DNA of 64,000 bases from Marinobacter sp. Arc7-DN-1 (GTDB lineage: Bacteria > Pseudomonadota > Gammaproteobacteria > Pseudomonadales > Oleiphilaceae): positions 1,922,001 to 1,986,000 of the forward strand of contig NZ_CP031848.1 in the NCBI RefSeq assembly GCF_003441595.1, given 5' to 3'. Of this stretch, positions 28,439-37,413 are shown one piece after another (positions within the stretch are counted from its first letter, which is position 1; each line of letters begins with the position of its first letter). The notes beneath the pieces are model-generated. The model had not been told where the DNA came from. It was given only the letters and a program-made list of their open reading frames with translations, and made no database searches. The translations under genes were made by a program, and so were the position numbers.

Positions 28439-29458
28439 TCATAGCGGCGCGATCCTTACCCGGTCACCCGCGGTCTTGTTCAGCACCTTCCAGGTGTTGA
28501 CCGGCACCTTGAGTGTGTCTTCCAGAGTTTCCGCAACCGGTGTCAGGGTGCAGCGGAACTGGTCCCGCTCCCCTGCCGCAATCAGACAGGTTTCGCCAAG
28601 GTCATGATTGGCGGCATGCAGGGGTTTCGGGTGGCTGGTCACCAGGGTTCTCAGGCTGTCGGTGCGCGCCTCCAGTACTGGCCCGGCGTCAAAAATGTCC
28701 AGGTAGCAGCCGGGCTGGAATCCCTCCCGCTGGAGCAATTTGAAGTTCGGTACAGTTATCTCATGCGGTTGCCCCAGCGCCTTCTGGGCCGCCTTGCTCA
28801 GCAGGGTGACATAGATCGGATTGGGCGGCATCAGTTCAGCGATAAAGGTTTTACTCAGCTGCCCGGAATACTGATCTGCCGTTTCAAAATCCATATCAAA
28901 GAAATGTCGGCCAAGGCTGTCCCAGAACGGCACGCTGCCGTCATCCAGTTGCACACCCTGGATTTCCACTGCCACCCGTTGGGTAAACCATTCCCGATGA
29001 TCGGCGATGAACAGAATCCGTGCACGGGATAGCAGCTCGAACGCCTCACTGTCACGGAGTTCCGGCCGGATCGAGAACGAACACAGCAGGGTGACATCGG
29101 TCAGAAAGTGGGAGGGATACAAGACTTCTACCCGCCTTGATACACCCAGCTCATGGGATGCGTGAATCAGCGCATCGCGCCGGTAACTGTAGAAGGGCTG
29201 ACCATTGCCGGCCCTGGCATCGATACCAGCCGTGCCCGCGATCTCTCCGGTTTCAGTGTTTTCCAGCACGAACAGGAACCTCGGTGGGTCATCCTCTGTG
29301 CTGATCTTGCCGGCAAAAGACGCCAGTGAATGCTCAATCTTGTATGCAAGGGCATCGTTTTGTTTGGGCAGGGTGGAGGAAAGGCGGGCACTCTGGGTGC
29401 CCGCGATGGCGAGAATCTGGTCCAGATCATCCGGCTGCGCCGGACGTACCAGCCACAT
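28439..29458 (-). CDS. aruF: Arginine N-succinyltransferase, first subunit (AruF)
   Basis: 339 residues of the AstA family (MWLVRPAQPDDLDQILAIAG, LLSRARILFIADHREW, VAVEIQGVQLDDGSVPFWDSL, FQPGCYLDIFDAGPVLEAR). It is clearly paralogous to the next gene and lies between aruC and aruG. Its C-terminus is about 30 residues shorter than AruG. The two subunits are expected to form one enzyme. Confidence 0.92.
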   Translation of the reverse strand: MWLVRPAQPDDLDQILAIAGTQSARLSSTLPKQNDALAYKIEHSLASFAGKISTEDDPPRFLFVLENTETGEIAGTAGIDARAGNGQPFYSYRRDALIHASHELGVSRRVEVLYPSHFLTDVTLLCSFSIRPELRDSEAFELLSRARILFIADHREWFTQRVAVEIQGVQLDDGSVPFWDSLGRHFFDMDFETADQYSGQLSKTFIAELMPPNPIYVTLLSKAAQKALGQPHEITVPNFKLLQREGFQPGCYLDIFDAGPVLEARTDSLRTLVTSHPKPLHAANHDLGETCLIAAGERDQFRCTLTPVAETLEDTLKVPVNTWKVLNKTAGDRVRIAPL

Positions 29459-29467
29459 AGGAACTCC

Positions 29468-30682
29468 TTAGGCCGTCAGTTTTTTAACCGCCGCTTCGAA
29501 ACGATCGAGGGCTTCGCCGATATCCTGCTCGGGAATGATCAGTGACGGCGCCAGACGAATCACGTTAGCACCAGCCATCAGAACCATCACGCCCTCGTCC
29601 AGACCTGCATTAAGAAAATCCCTGGCCTTGCCCTGCCACTGCTCGGTGAGCACACAACCGAGTAACAATCCGGCCCCGCGAACTTCACTGAACACGCCAT
29701 AACGCTCACCAATATCCATCATGCCCTTGCGGAGCCTTTCGGAGCGCGATTTTACACCCTTGAGAATCTCCGGCTGGCTGACAGTATCCACAACCTTTTG
29801 GCCAACGGCGCAGGCCAGGGCGTTACCGCCATAGGTGCTGCCGTGGGTTCCGACGCCGAGACTGGCAGCTACCTTTGCGGTTGTCAGCATGGCTGCTATC
29901 GGGAAACCACCGCCCAGGCCCTTGGCACTGGAGAGAATATCCGGCACCACGTTGTACATCTGGTAGGCATACAGGTGGCCGGTTCTTCCGACGCCGGACT
30001 GCACCTCGTCGAACACCAGCAGGGCATCGTTGGCATCACACAGCTGGCGCAGACCTTCAAGGAAAGCCTGGTCGCCCGGCATAACACCGCCTTCACCCTG
30101 AATGGGCTCTACCACCACGGCGCAGGTTTTTTCCTTTGAGATCAGCTTATTAACCGATTCCAGATCATTGAACTCAGCGTGGTGGATACCACCCGGAGCC
30201 GGCTCAAAACCTTCCAGATATTTGGGCTGGCCACCGACACTGACGGTAAACAGGGTGCGGCCGTGGAAGGAGTTCCTGAACGAGATGATTTGGTTTTTTT
30301 CCGGGCCGAAGTGCTCCCAGGCGTAACGGCGGGCCAGCTTGAAGGCGGCCTCGTTCGCCTCACCGCCGGAGTTGGCAAAGAACACCCGCTCGGCAAAGGT
30401 GAGATCACACAGGGTTTTGGCCAGACGCAAAGCCGGCTCATTGGTCATCACGTTGGACAGGTGCCAGATTTTCTCGGCCTGATCGTGCAACGCGCCTACG
30501 AGTCCCGGATGGCAATGCCCGAGGCAGGTCACCGCGATACCACCCTGGAGATCAATAAACTCGCGGCCTTCCTGATCCCAGATCCGGGAGCCCTCGCCTC
30601 GTACCGGAATGACGGAACCGGGGGCGTAATTGGGCACCATGACTTCATCGAACAGTTCGCGGCTGACGGGTTCTTTATTCAT
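29468..30682 (-). CDS. aruC: Succinylornithine/acetylornithine aminotransferase
   Basis: 404 residues, class III PLP aminotransferase. Motifs: [20 protein letters not shown] (PLP phosphate binding), [33 protein letters not shown], and the PLP lysine in [16 protein letters not shown]. In the AST pathway it converts succinylornithine to succinylglutamate semialdehyde; the same enzyme often also makes acetylornithine. It is the first gene of the operon aruC-aruF-aruG-astD-astB. Confidence 0.93.
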   Translation of the reverse strand: MNKEPVSRELFDEVMVPNYAPGSVIPVRGEGSRIWDQEGREFIDLQGGIAVTCLGHCHPGLVGALHDQAEKIWHLSNVMTNEPALRLAKTLCDLTFAERVFFANSGGEANEAAFKLARRYAWEHFGPEKNQIISFRNSFHGRTLFTVSVGGQPKYLEGFEPAPGGIHHAEFNDLESVNKLISKEKTCAVVVEPIQGEGGVMPGDQAFLEGLRQLCDANDALLVFDEVQSGVGRTGHLYAYQMYNVVPDILSSAKGLGGGFPIAAMLTTAKVAASLGVGTHGSTYGGNALACAVGQKVVDTVSQPEILKGVKSRSERLRKGMMDIGERYGVFSEVRGAGLLLGCVLTEQWQGKARDFLNAGLDEGVMVLMAGANVIRLAPSLIIPEQDIGEALDRFEAAVKKLTA

Positions 30683-31030
30683 AGATCTCTCTCGGGAAAG
30701 CGGCTAAACGTATAAAAATAGTAGAGTGACCGAACCGGACAAGTACGTAGGTGTGCGGACTCTTGCACCATAATACGCCACTCAGGGCATAAGAACATCC
30801 GGTTCCCTGGCTGCAGGGCGTGATTGTACGGACGGGGCCAATGACTACCTGTGCCGCTACAACAGCAACTACCTGGATGGTGCACAGCGTAAAGCATCAA
30901 ATCATTGATCGACCTGACGCAACTAGCGCGCTAAAGAGAAGTGCGAATACCGGGGAGCCCGAACGACGAAGGCCGGTAAGCCTTCGTCGTGCCACCCAAC
31001 CCGTGGGCAGGGTGGACGCCAGACTTCAAA
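30683..31030. other. Gap between aceF and the ast operon
   Basis: About 350 bases hold the promoter region of aruC and the 3' region of aceF, both on the minus strand. The only clear structure is the 11-bp hairpin at 30963-30990. I could not identify a -10/-35 pair or a regulator site with confidence. No gene is seen. Confidence 0.5.
30963..30990 (-). terminator. Hairpin downstream of aceF
   Basis: ACGACGAAGGC (30963-30973) and GCCTTCGTCGT (30980-30990) form a perfect 11-bp stem with a 6-base loop, 40 bases after the aceF stop on the minus strand. No U-run follows, so it is either a 3' stabiliser or a factor-assisted terminator. Confidence 0.45.
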
Positions 31031-32716
31031 TCAAAGCAACAGGGACCGAATATCCCCAAGAAGCTGACTAAGCAGCGACGTAAACCGCGCCGCATCCGCC
31101 CCGTTCACCGCCCGGTGATCGTAAGACAGAGACAACGGCAGCATCAACCGGGGCTGGAACTCCTTGCCATCCCAAACCGGCTTCATCGCCGCCTTGGAAA
31201 CCCCCAGAATCGCCACCTCCGGCGTATTCACAATCGGCGTGAACGCCGTGCCGCCAATACCACCCAGACTGGTGATGGTAAAGCAGGCACCCTGCATCTC
31301 GGCCGGCTTCAACTGCTTGTCCCGGGCCTTCTGGGCCAGCTCGGCGCTTTCCGCCGCCAGCTCCCATAAGCCCTTCTGATCCACATCCCGGATCACCGGC
31401 ACCATCAGCCCATTGGGCGTATCCACTGCAATCCCGATGTGAATGTACTTCTTGCGAACCACCTCCTTGCGCTCCATGTCCAGCGACACGTTGAACTGAG
31501 GCAACTCCGCCAGTGCCGTGGCACAGGCCTTCAGCAGGAACGGCAGCGGCGTCATCTTCACGCCCTTCTTCTCGCCGGCTGCCTTCTGGGCCTTGCGGAA
31601 CTCCTCCATATCGGTGATATCCGCATCCTCGAACTGGGTCACATGGGGCACGTTCAGCCAGCTGCGCTGCATGTTGTTGGCAGTGGCGAACATTATCCGC
31701 GACATGGCCTCGCGCTTGACCTCACCAAACTGGCTGAAGTCCGGCAGCTTGACGCCGGGGATACCAGAGCCGGTGGCAACGCCACCACCCTGCTGGGCCT
31801 GCTTCAGCTTGCTTTTCACATAAGCCTGAACGTCGTCTTTGACAACCCGGTTCTTCGGGCCAGAGCCCTTGATCCGGGCCAGATCCGCGCCCAGCTCCCG
31901 GGCCAGTTTGCGCACGGCGGGGCCAGCGTGGACCTTAGCGCCTGGTGTGGGCGGCTCATAGGTAGCCCCTTGGGGTTCGGGTTCGGGCGCGGACTCAGCG
32001 GCCTGCCTGGACTTTTCTTCAGGTTCCGGCCCGGGCTTTTCTTCCCTGCCGGACTCTTCCTTGCCGGACTCCTCAGAGGCCTCCTCCTCACCGCCACCGT
32101 CTTCCTGAACGGTCATTTCCAGCAGTTCGTCACCTTCCGAAAGTTTGTCGCCCTCGGACACCAGGATCTTGCTCACCTTGCCCGCATAGGGCGAGGGAAT
32201 CTCCATGGTGGCCTTGTCGGATTCCACCGTTACCAGCGGATCGTCAGCCTCGATGGTATCGCCCTCAGCGACATTGATTTCGATAACCGGAACGTTGTCG
32301 AAGCCATCCAACGCAGGAACCTTCACAGTTTCCTTGCGGGAGCCGCCGGAAGCCTTCTTCGGCGCCGGCTTGCTTTCTTCTGACTTTTCTTCCTGTTTGC
32401 TGTCGTCCTTTTCCTCGGCTTTTCCTTCGGACTTTTCCTCGGGCTCGTCACTGCCGGTATCAGAGCCACCGGCATCGCTGCTGGCTTCCATCATCCCGAC
32501 AACATCGCCTTCCTTGACCTTGTCACCCACCTTGACGGTGATCTTGGTGATCTTGCCGGCACCGGGTGACGGCAACTCAACCGAGGCTTTGTCTGACTCA
32601 ACGGTCAGAATCGGATCTTCTTCCTCAACCGAATCCCCCACGCTGACGGTGATTTCGATAACCTCGACCTCATCCGCACCGCCGAGATCCGGAATCTTGA
32701 TTTCCTGTTCACTCAT
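31031..32716 (-). CDS. aceF: Pyruvate dehydrogenase E2, dihydrolipoamide acetyltransferase
   Basis: 561 residues. Two lipoyl domains carry the modified lysines in VESDKASVELPSP and VESDKATMEIPSP. They are joined by flexible linkers rich in Glu, Lys, Ser and Pro. A peripheral-subunit-binding domain follows (PAVRKLARELGADLARIKGS), then the catalytic domain ending in SYDHRAVNGADAARF, with the conserved His and an Asn where many enzymes have Asp. It transfers acetyl from E1 to CoA. It starts 10 bases after aceE. Confidence 0.95.
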   Translation of the reverse strand: MSEQEIKIPDLGGADEVEVIEITVSVGDSVEEEDPILTVESDKASVELPSPGAGKITKITVKVGDKVKEGDVVGMMEASSDAGGSDTGSDEPEEKSEGKAEEKDDSKQEEKSEESKPAPKKASGGSRKETVKVPALDGFDNVPVIEINVAEGDTIEADDPLVTVESDKATMEIPSPYAGKVSKILVSEGDKLSEGDELLEMTVQEDGGGEEEASEESGKEESGREEKPGPEPEEKSRQAAESAPEPEPQGATYEPPTPGAKVHAGPAVRKLARELGADLARIKGSGPKNRVVKDDVQAYVKSKLKQAQQGGGVATGSGIPGVKLPDFSQFGEVKREAMSRIMFATANNMQRSWLNVPHVTQFEDADITDMEEFRKAQKAAGEKKGVKMTPLPFLLKACATALAELPQFNVSLDMERKEVVRKKYIHIGIAVDTPNGLMVPVIRDVDQKGLWELAAESAELAQKARDKQLKPAEMQGACFTITSLGGIGGTAFTPIVNTPEVAILGVSKAAMKPVWDGKEFQPRLMLPLSLSYDHRAVNGADAARFTSLLSQLLGDIRSLLL

Positions 32717-32726
32717 GGCGGTCTCC

Positions 32727-35393
32727 TTAGCTCAGCACCGGGTTCGTTTTGTTGCGATCGATTCCGTATTTGCGCATGGCTTCGAGAACCACATCGTTCT
32801 TCACCTCACCATCCTGGGCCAGGGCAGACAGCGCGCTTACCGTCACGTAGTAACGATCCACTTCAAAGAAGCTGCGCAGCTTTTCCCGGGTGTCACTGCG
32901 GCCGAAGCCATCAGTACCGAGGGTCAGGTAGGTTTTGGGAATAAACGCCCGGAGCTGCTCGGAGTGCAGCTTGATGTAATCGGTGGAAGACACCACCGGC
33001 CCAGCCTGCTTCTCCAGGCACTGGGTGACATAGGCCTTCTTGGGTTTGTCATCCGGGTGCAGACGATTCCAGCGCTCTACGTGCTGGCCTTCACGGGCCA
33101 GCTCGTTAAAGCTGGTGACGCTCCATACATCGGAAGCCACGCCCCAGTCGTCTTTCAGCATCTGGGCCGCAGCGCGCACCTCGTTCAGGATGGCGCCGGC
33201 GCCAAGCAGCTGAACCCGGGGCGTTTTCTTGCGGCCCTTGGTTTCAACAGATTCGAACAGGTACATGCCCTTGATGATGCCGTCCTCGCAATCCTTGGGC
33301 ATCGCAGGCTGTTCGTAGTTTTCGTTCTCGACAGTCAGGTAGTAATAGACATTCTTGTTGTCCTCGAACATCTCTTTCATACCATGACGGAGCACCACGG
33401 CCATTTCGTACCCGTATGCCGGATCGTAGGCCTTACAGTTCGGAATGGTGTTGGCCAGAACGTGGCTGTGACCATCCTGGTGCTGCAGGCCTTCGCCGTT
33501 CAGGGTGGTCCGGCCGGCGGTACCGCCGATCAGGAAACCACGGGCCTGAATATCACCGGATGCCCACGCCAGATCGCCCACCCGCTGGAAACCGAACATG
33601 GAATAGAAGATATAGAACGGAATCAGCGGGAAGTTATTGGTGCTGTAGGAAGTTGCTGCTGCCATCCAGGCCGCCATGGAGCCATCTTCGTTAATCCCTT
33701 CCTCAAGGATCTGGCCCTTTTTGTCTTCCCGGTAGTACATGATCTGGTCACGGTCTTCCGGAACGTACTTCTGCCCCTCGGCCGTGTAAATGCCCAGTTG
33801 ACGGAACATGCCCTCCATACCGAAGGTACGGGCTTCGTCCGGCACGATCGGCACCACCCGCTTTCCGATACGTTTGTCTTTGGTCAGAGCCGTCAGTATC
33901 CGGACAAAGGCCATGGTGGTGGAAATTTTCCGCTCTCCAGAACCTTCCAGCACCGCCTTGAAGATGTCGAGCTCCGGAATCTGCAATGGCTGGCAGTCCT
34001 TGCGCCGCTTGGGATAGAAACCGCCTAATTCCTGCCGGCGTTTTTTCATGTAGACGATTTCCGGGCTATCCGGTGCCGGGCGGTAATAGGGAACGTCCTT
34101 GAGCTCGTCGTCCTTCAGCGGCAACGCAAACCTGTCCCGGAACGACTTCAGTTGCTCGATGTCCAGTTTCTTCAGGGAATGCGCGGTATTCTGTGCCTCA
34201 CCGGCCTCGCCAAATCCGTAGCCCTTGATGGTATGGGCCAGGATGACGGTCGGGCGGCCACCGTTGTTGTGGATGGCGTGATGGTAAGCGGCATAGATCT
34301 TATAGGGGTCATGGCCACCGCGGTTGAGCTTGTTGATCTCCTCATCAGAGAGGTTTTCAACCAGCTTCGCTGTTTCGGGGTACTTGCCAAAGAAGTGTTT
34401 GCGGGTATAAGCAGGTCCGTTGCTTTTATAGTTCTGCAACTCGCCATCACAGACTTCGTCCATGACCCGCTGCATCTTGCCGTCCTTGTCGCTCTCGAAC
34501 AGGGGGTCCCAGTGACGACCCCAGACCACTTTCAGCACATTCCAGCCGGCACCCCGGAAGACACCCTCAAGCTCCTGTATAATCTTGCCGTTGCCCCGCA
34601 CAGGCCCGTCCAGACGCTGAAGGTTGCAGTTAACCACAAAAATGAGATTGCTCAGGTTTTCCCGGCCGGCCATGGAAATGGAACCCAGGGTTTCCGGCTC
34701 GTCACATTCACCGTCACCAACAAAGCACCAGACTTTGCGATCACCCATTTCGACGAGCTCCCGGCTGTCCAGGTACTTCATGACGTGTGCCTGGTAAATG
34801 GCCTGGATGGGACCCAGACCCATAGAAACCGTCGGGAACTGCCAGTATTCAGGCATCAGCCAGGGGTGCGGGTAAGAGGACAGCCCCGTGCCATCCACTT
34901 CCTCCCGGTATTTGTCCAGATCCGTTTCGTCGAAACGGCCTTCCAGGTAGGAGCGGGCATAGATGCCCGGCGAAGAATGCCCCTGGAAATAAATCAGATC
35001 GGATTCGCGTTTTTCGTCGCCGCCATGGAAAAAGTAGTTGAAGCCCACGTCATACAGCGTTGCTGCCGACGAGAACGATGAAACATGCCCACCCAGATCT
35101 CCGGGCCTCTGGTTAGCGCGCATGACCATGGCCATGGCATTCCAGCGGATCAGGGAGCGAATCCGGCGCTCCATAAACAGATCACCGGGCATCGGCGCCT
35201 GCTGGGAAACAGGAATACTGTTCCGGAATGGCGTGGTGATGGAATAAGGCAGCTCGGTGCCATCGCGGCTCGCCCGCTCGGAGAGCCTTTCAAGTATGTA
35301 TTTGGCCCGGTCTACGCCTTCGTTCTCGATCAGAGATTCCAGCGCGTCCAGCCATTCACTGGTTTCAATGGGATCATCGTCCTGGTACATCAA
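32727..35393 (-). CDS. aceE: Pyruvate dehydrogenase E1, homodimeric type
   Basis: 888 residues, the usual length. Thiamine-diphosphate-binding and E1 motifs include GDGECDEPETLGSISMAGRE with NLIFVVNCNLQRLDGPVRGN, then TLNGEGLQHQDGHSH in the transketolase-like half. It decarboxylates pyruvate and passes acetyl to the E2 lipoyl group. It forms an operon with aceF. The upstream 650 bases are divergent from the aminomutase gene and include a 16-base palindrome. Confidence 0.96.
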   Translation of the reverse strand: MMYQDDDPIETSEWLDALESLIENEGVDRAKYILERLSERASRDGTELPYSITTPFRNSIPVSQQAPMPGDLFMERRIRSLIRWNAMAMVMRANQRPGDLGGHVSSFSSAATLYDVGFNYFFHGGDEKRESDLIYFQGHSSPGIYARSYLEGRFDETDLDKYREEVDGTGLSSYPHPWLMPEYWQFPTVSMGLGPIQAIYQAHVMKYLDSRELVEMGDRKVWCFVGDGECDEPETLGSISMAGRENLSNLIFVVNCNLQRLDGPVRGNGKIIQELEGVFRGAGWNVLKVVWGRHWDPLFESDKDGKMQRVMDEVCDGELQNYKSNGPAYTRKHFFGKYPETAKLVENLSDEEINKLNRGGHDPYKIYAAYHHAIHNNGGRPTVILAHTIKGYGFGEAGEAQNTAHSLKKLDIEQLKSFRDRFALPLKDDELKDVPYYRPAPDSPEIVYMKKRRQELGGFYPKRRKDCQPLQIPELDIFKAVLEGSGERKISTTMAFVRILTALTKDKRIGKRVVPIVPDEARTFGMEGMFRQLGIYTAEGQKYVPEDRDQIMYYREDKKGQILEEGINEDGSMAAWMAAATSYSTNNFPLIPFYIFYSMFGFQRVGDLAWASGDIQARGFLIGGTAGRTTLNGEGLQHQDGHSHVLANTIPNCKAYDPAYGYEMAVVLRHGMKEMFEDNKNVYYYLTVENENYEQPAMPKDCEDGIIKGMYLFESVETKGRKKTPRVQLLGAGAILNEVRAAAQMLKDDWGVASDVWSVTSFNELAREGQHVERWNRLHPDDKPKKAYVTQCLEKQAGPVVSSTDYIKLHSEQLRAFIPKTYLTLGTDGFGRSDTREKLRSFFEVDRYYVTVSALSALAQDGEVKNDVVLEAMRKYGIDRNKTNPVLS

Positions 35394-36000
35394 ACCCTCC
35401 CCTTGGCATCAAAAAGTGCGGCGCGGCCACGATCAGCAGCCTGGCGCGCAGCGGTGTCGATAAGCTGCGATGAATTGCAGTGTGTTGTTGTGGGTATTTC
35501 CAGCCTGACAGGCGTACCGGCTTGCAGCACACAGAACCTGTATAAAGCATAGAACAGCTTTCACACTTTTCCTGCCTGATCGCCCCTGATTCACGGGCTT
35601 TTGGCCTCAGGTTGACCGGCATTCTGGTGAAGTGCGCGGATCCGCCTACCCGATTCGTAGTATTTTTACTACATTTTGCCTGCCAAATTCAATTCAGGCC
35701 GCTTTTAAATCCATTCATGGCAGGCACCTTGCGGTTACTTACGGAAGAATGACCGTTTTCGGACCAGCAGACAACCAGACTGCGACCAATGTCGTAGCAT
35801 TCTTATCAAACGGCATTTTCATTACACGCTAAAAGATCTCAATTCTGGATTTACCTGTATTTTCGGCGCATTTAACGTTTATTGCTGAATTTTCAATCAG
35901 ATCTTCTTATACGCACGCCTGATTTATCGATACTTTTTGGTTAGACCTGAAAATAAATTCCGGTTTATGTATACTGCCTGACCGATTTTTAACCACCCAA
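35394..36000. other. Divergent control region between aceE and the aminomutase gene
   Basis: About 600 AT-richer bases without a convincing gene. Visible features are the palindrome GTAGTATTTTTACTAC (35657-35672), a -10-like TATACT at 35970-35975 reading toward the aminomutase gene, and a near-match TGGTTAGACCT (35938-35948) to the TGGT-N3-ACCA operator found just downstream. Short frames here lack family resemblance. Confidence 0.5.
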
Positions 36001-36019
36001 AAAGTGGTCCAACCACTTT
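36001..36019. promoter_or_regulatory. GntR-type palindrome upstream of the aminomutase gene
   Basis: AAAGTGGTCCAACCACTTT has 8-base arms around CCA and includes TGGT-N3-ACCA. It lies about 25 bases downstream of the TATACT box and 30 bases before the chosen start codon, a place where a repressor would block transcription. Confidence 0.6.
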
Positions 36020-36048
36020 ATGACATGGCACTAATCAGAGGGCGATCT

Positions 36049-37413
36049 ATGAACTCCATCGTCACCCTTCCGAACCGGATTCCCACTACAGAATTCGAGG
36101 AACGGCGTTTCAAGGTCTACACAGACCGCCAGCTCGACAAAATTGAAGTCATTCAGAATCTCCCTGAAGAGACTCTGTTTGAAATGAAGGTGGTAGCCAG
36201 CGTGCTGCCGTTCCGGGTTAACGAATATGTGATCAACGAACTGATCAACTGGGACAGGGTACCGAACGACCCGATCTATCAACTTGTCTTCCCTCAAAAA
36301 GGCATGTTGAAAGACGAGCATTACGAGCGCATGGCAACAATGCACCGGGAAGGTGCCGGCAAGAAAGAGATCCAGGCCGTTGCCAGGGAGATTCGGGATG
36401 AACTGAACCCGCACCCGGCTGGCCAGATGGAAATGAACATGCCGGAGCTGGACGGCGAGGTGCTGGACGGCGTTCAGCACAAGTACCGGGAAACGGTTCT
36501 GTTCTTCCCTGCCCAGGGCCAGACCTGCCACTCCTACTGCACCTTTTGCTTCCGCTGGGCGCAGTTTGTCGGTGACAAGGACCTGAAGATGGCCAGTACC
36601 GAAGCCGGGGAATTGCACGGCTACCTGCAGGAGCACACCGAGGTAACCGACCTGCTGGTGACCGGCGGCGACCCCATGGTGATGAAGACCAAGAACCTGG
36701 TGCAGTACCTGGAACCACTGCTACAGCCGGAGTTCGATCATATCCAGACCATCCGGATCGGCACCAAGGCCCTCACCTTCTGGCCGTACCGTTTTGTGAC
36801 GGACAAGGATGCGGATGAGCTGATTGACCTGTTCGCAAGTCTGGTGGATGCCGGCAAGCACGTGGCCATCATGGCCCACTACAACCACTGGCAGGAAATC
36901 ACCACCGACATCGCCGAAGAAGCTATCCGCCGCCTTCGCGCCACCGGTGCCGAAATACGCGCCCAGGGCCCGCTGATCAAGCACGTGAATGACAATGCCG
37001 ACGACTGGGCCAAGCTGTGGAACAAGGAAGTGCAACTGGGCATCATCCCCTACTACATGTTTGTCGAGCGGGACACCGGCGCCAAGAATTACTTCGAAGT
37101 GCCACTTGCCGAGGCTTTCCATATCTACCGGGAAGCCATGAAGCAGGTGTCTGGCCTGGCCCGTACCGCCCGCGGCCCGTCAATGAGCGCCGGCCCGGGT
37201 AAGGTTGAGGTGCAGGGCATCACTGAGATCAACGGTGAGAAGGTATTTGTGCTTCGCTTTATCCAGGCCCGCAACCCGGACTGGGTGCAGCGCCCGTTCT
37301 TTGCCAGGTACAGCGAAACGGCCACCTGGCTGCATGAGCTGGAGCCAGCCCTTGGGGAGGAAAAGTTCTTCTTTGAGGACGAGTACGAAGAGATGAAGAA
37401 GGGTAACGGCTAA
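36049..37413 (+). CDS. Lysine 2,3-aminomutase-like radical SAM protein (KamA family)
   Basis: 454 residues from ATG 36049, which follows AGAGGG; an upstream in-frame ATG at 36019 or start at 36004 would overlap the operator. The radical-SAM cluster motif is C160-x3-C164-x2-C167 (TCHSYCTFCF). GGDPMVMKTKNLVQYL fits the SAM-binding strand. SAGPGKVEV near the C-terminus resembles the PLP-lysine motif of lysine aminomutases. It is longer at the N-terminus than EpmB and is not the EF-P enzyme. The substrate is unknown; a beta-amino-acid product is plausible. Confidence 0.8.
   Translation: MNSIVTLPNRIPTTEFEERRFKVYTDRQLDKIEVIQNLPEETLFEMKVVASVLPFRVNEYVINELINWDRVPNDPIYQLVFPQKGMLKDEHYERMATMHREGAGKKEIQAVAREIRDELNPHPAGQMEMNMPELDGEVLDGVQHKYRETVLFFPAQGQTCHSYCTFCFRWAQFVGDKDLKMASTEAGELHGYLQEHTEVTDLLVTGGDPMVMKTKNLVQYLEPLLQPEFDHIQTIRIGTKALTFWPYRFVTDKDADELIDLFASLVDAGKHVAIMAHYNHWQEITTDIAEEAIRRLRATGAEIRAQGPLIKHVNDNADDWAKLWNKEVQLGIIPYYMFVERDTGAKNYFEVPLAEAFHIYREAMKQVSGLARTARGPSMSAGPGKVEVQGITEINGEKVFVLRFIQARNPDWVQRPFFARYSETATWLHELEPALGEEKFFFEDEYEEMKKGNG

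Noticed and set aside
31439-34028. Long plus-strand frames opposite aceF and aceE
   Set aside because: Shadow frames; the minus strand has complete E1 and E2 enzymes.
36004-36048. Upstream start for the aminomutase gene
   Set aside because: It would place the first codons inside the operator palindrome; ATG 36049 has AGAGGG at a suitable distance.
36049-37413. EF-P lysine aminomutase EpmB
   Set aside because: The protein is over 100 residues longer than EpmB, with a different N-terminus, and no efp or epmA gene is nearby.
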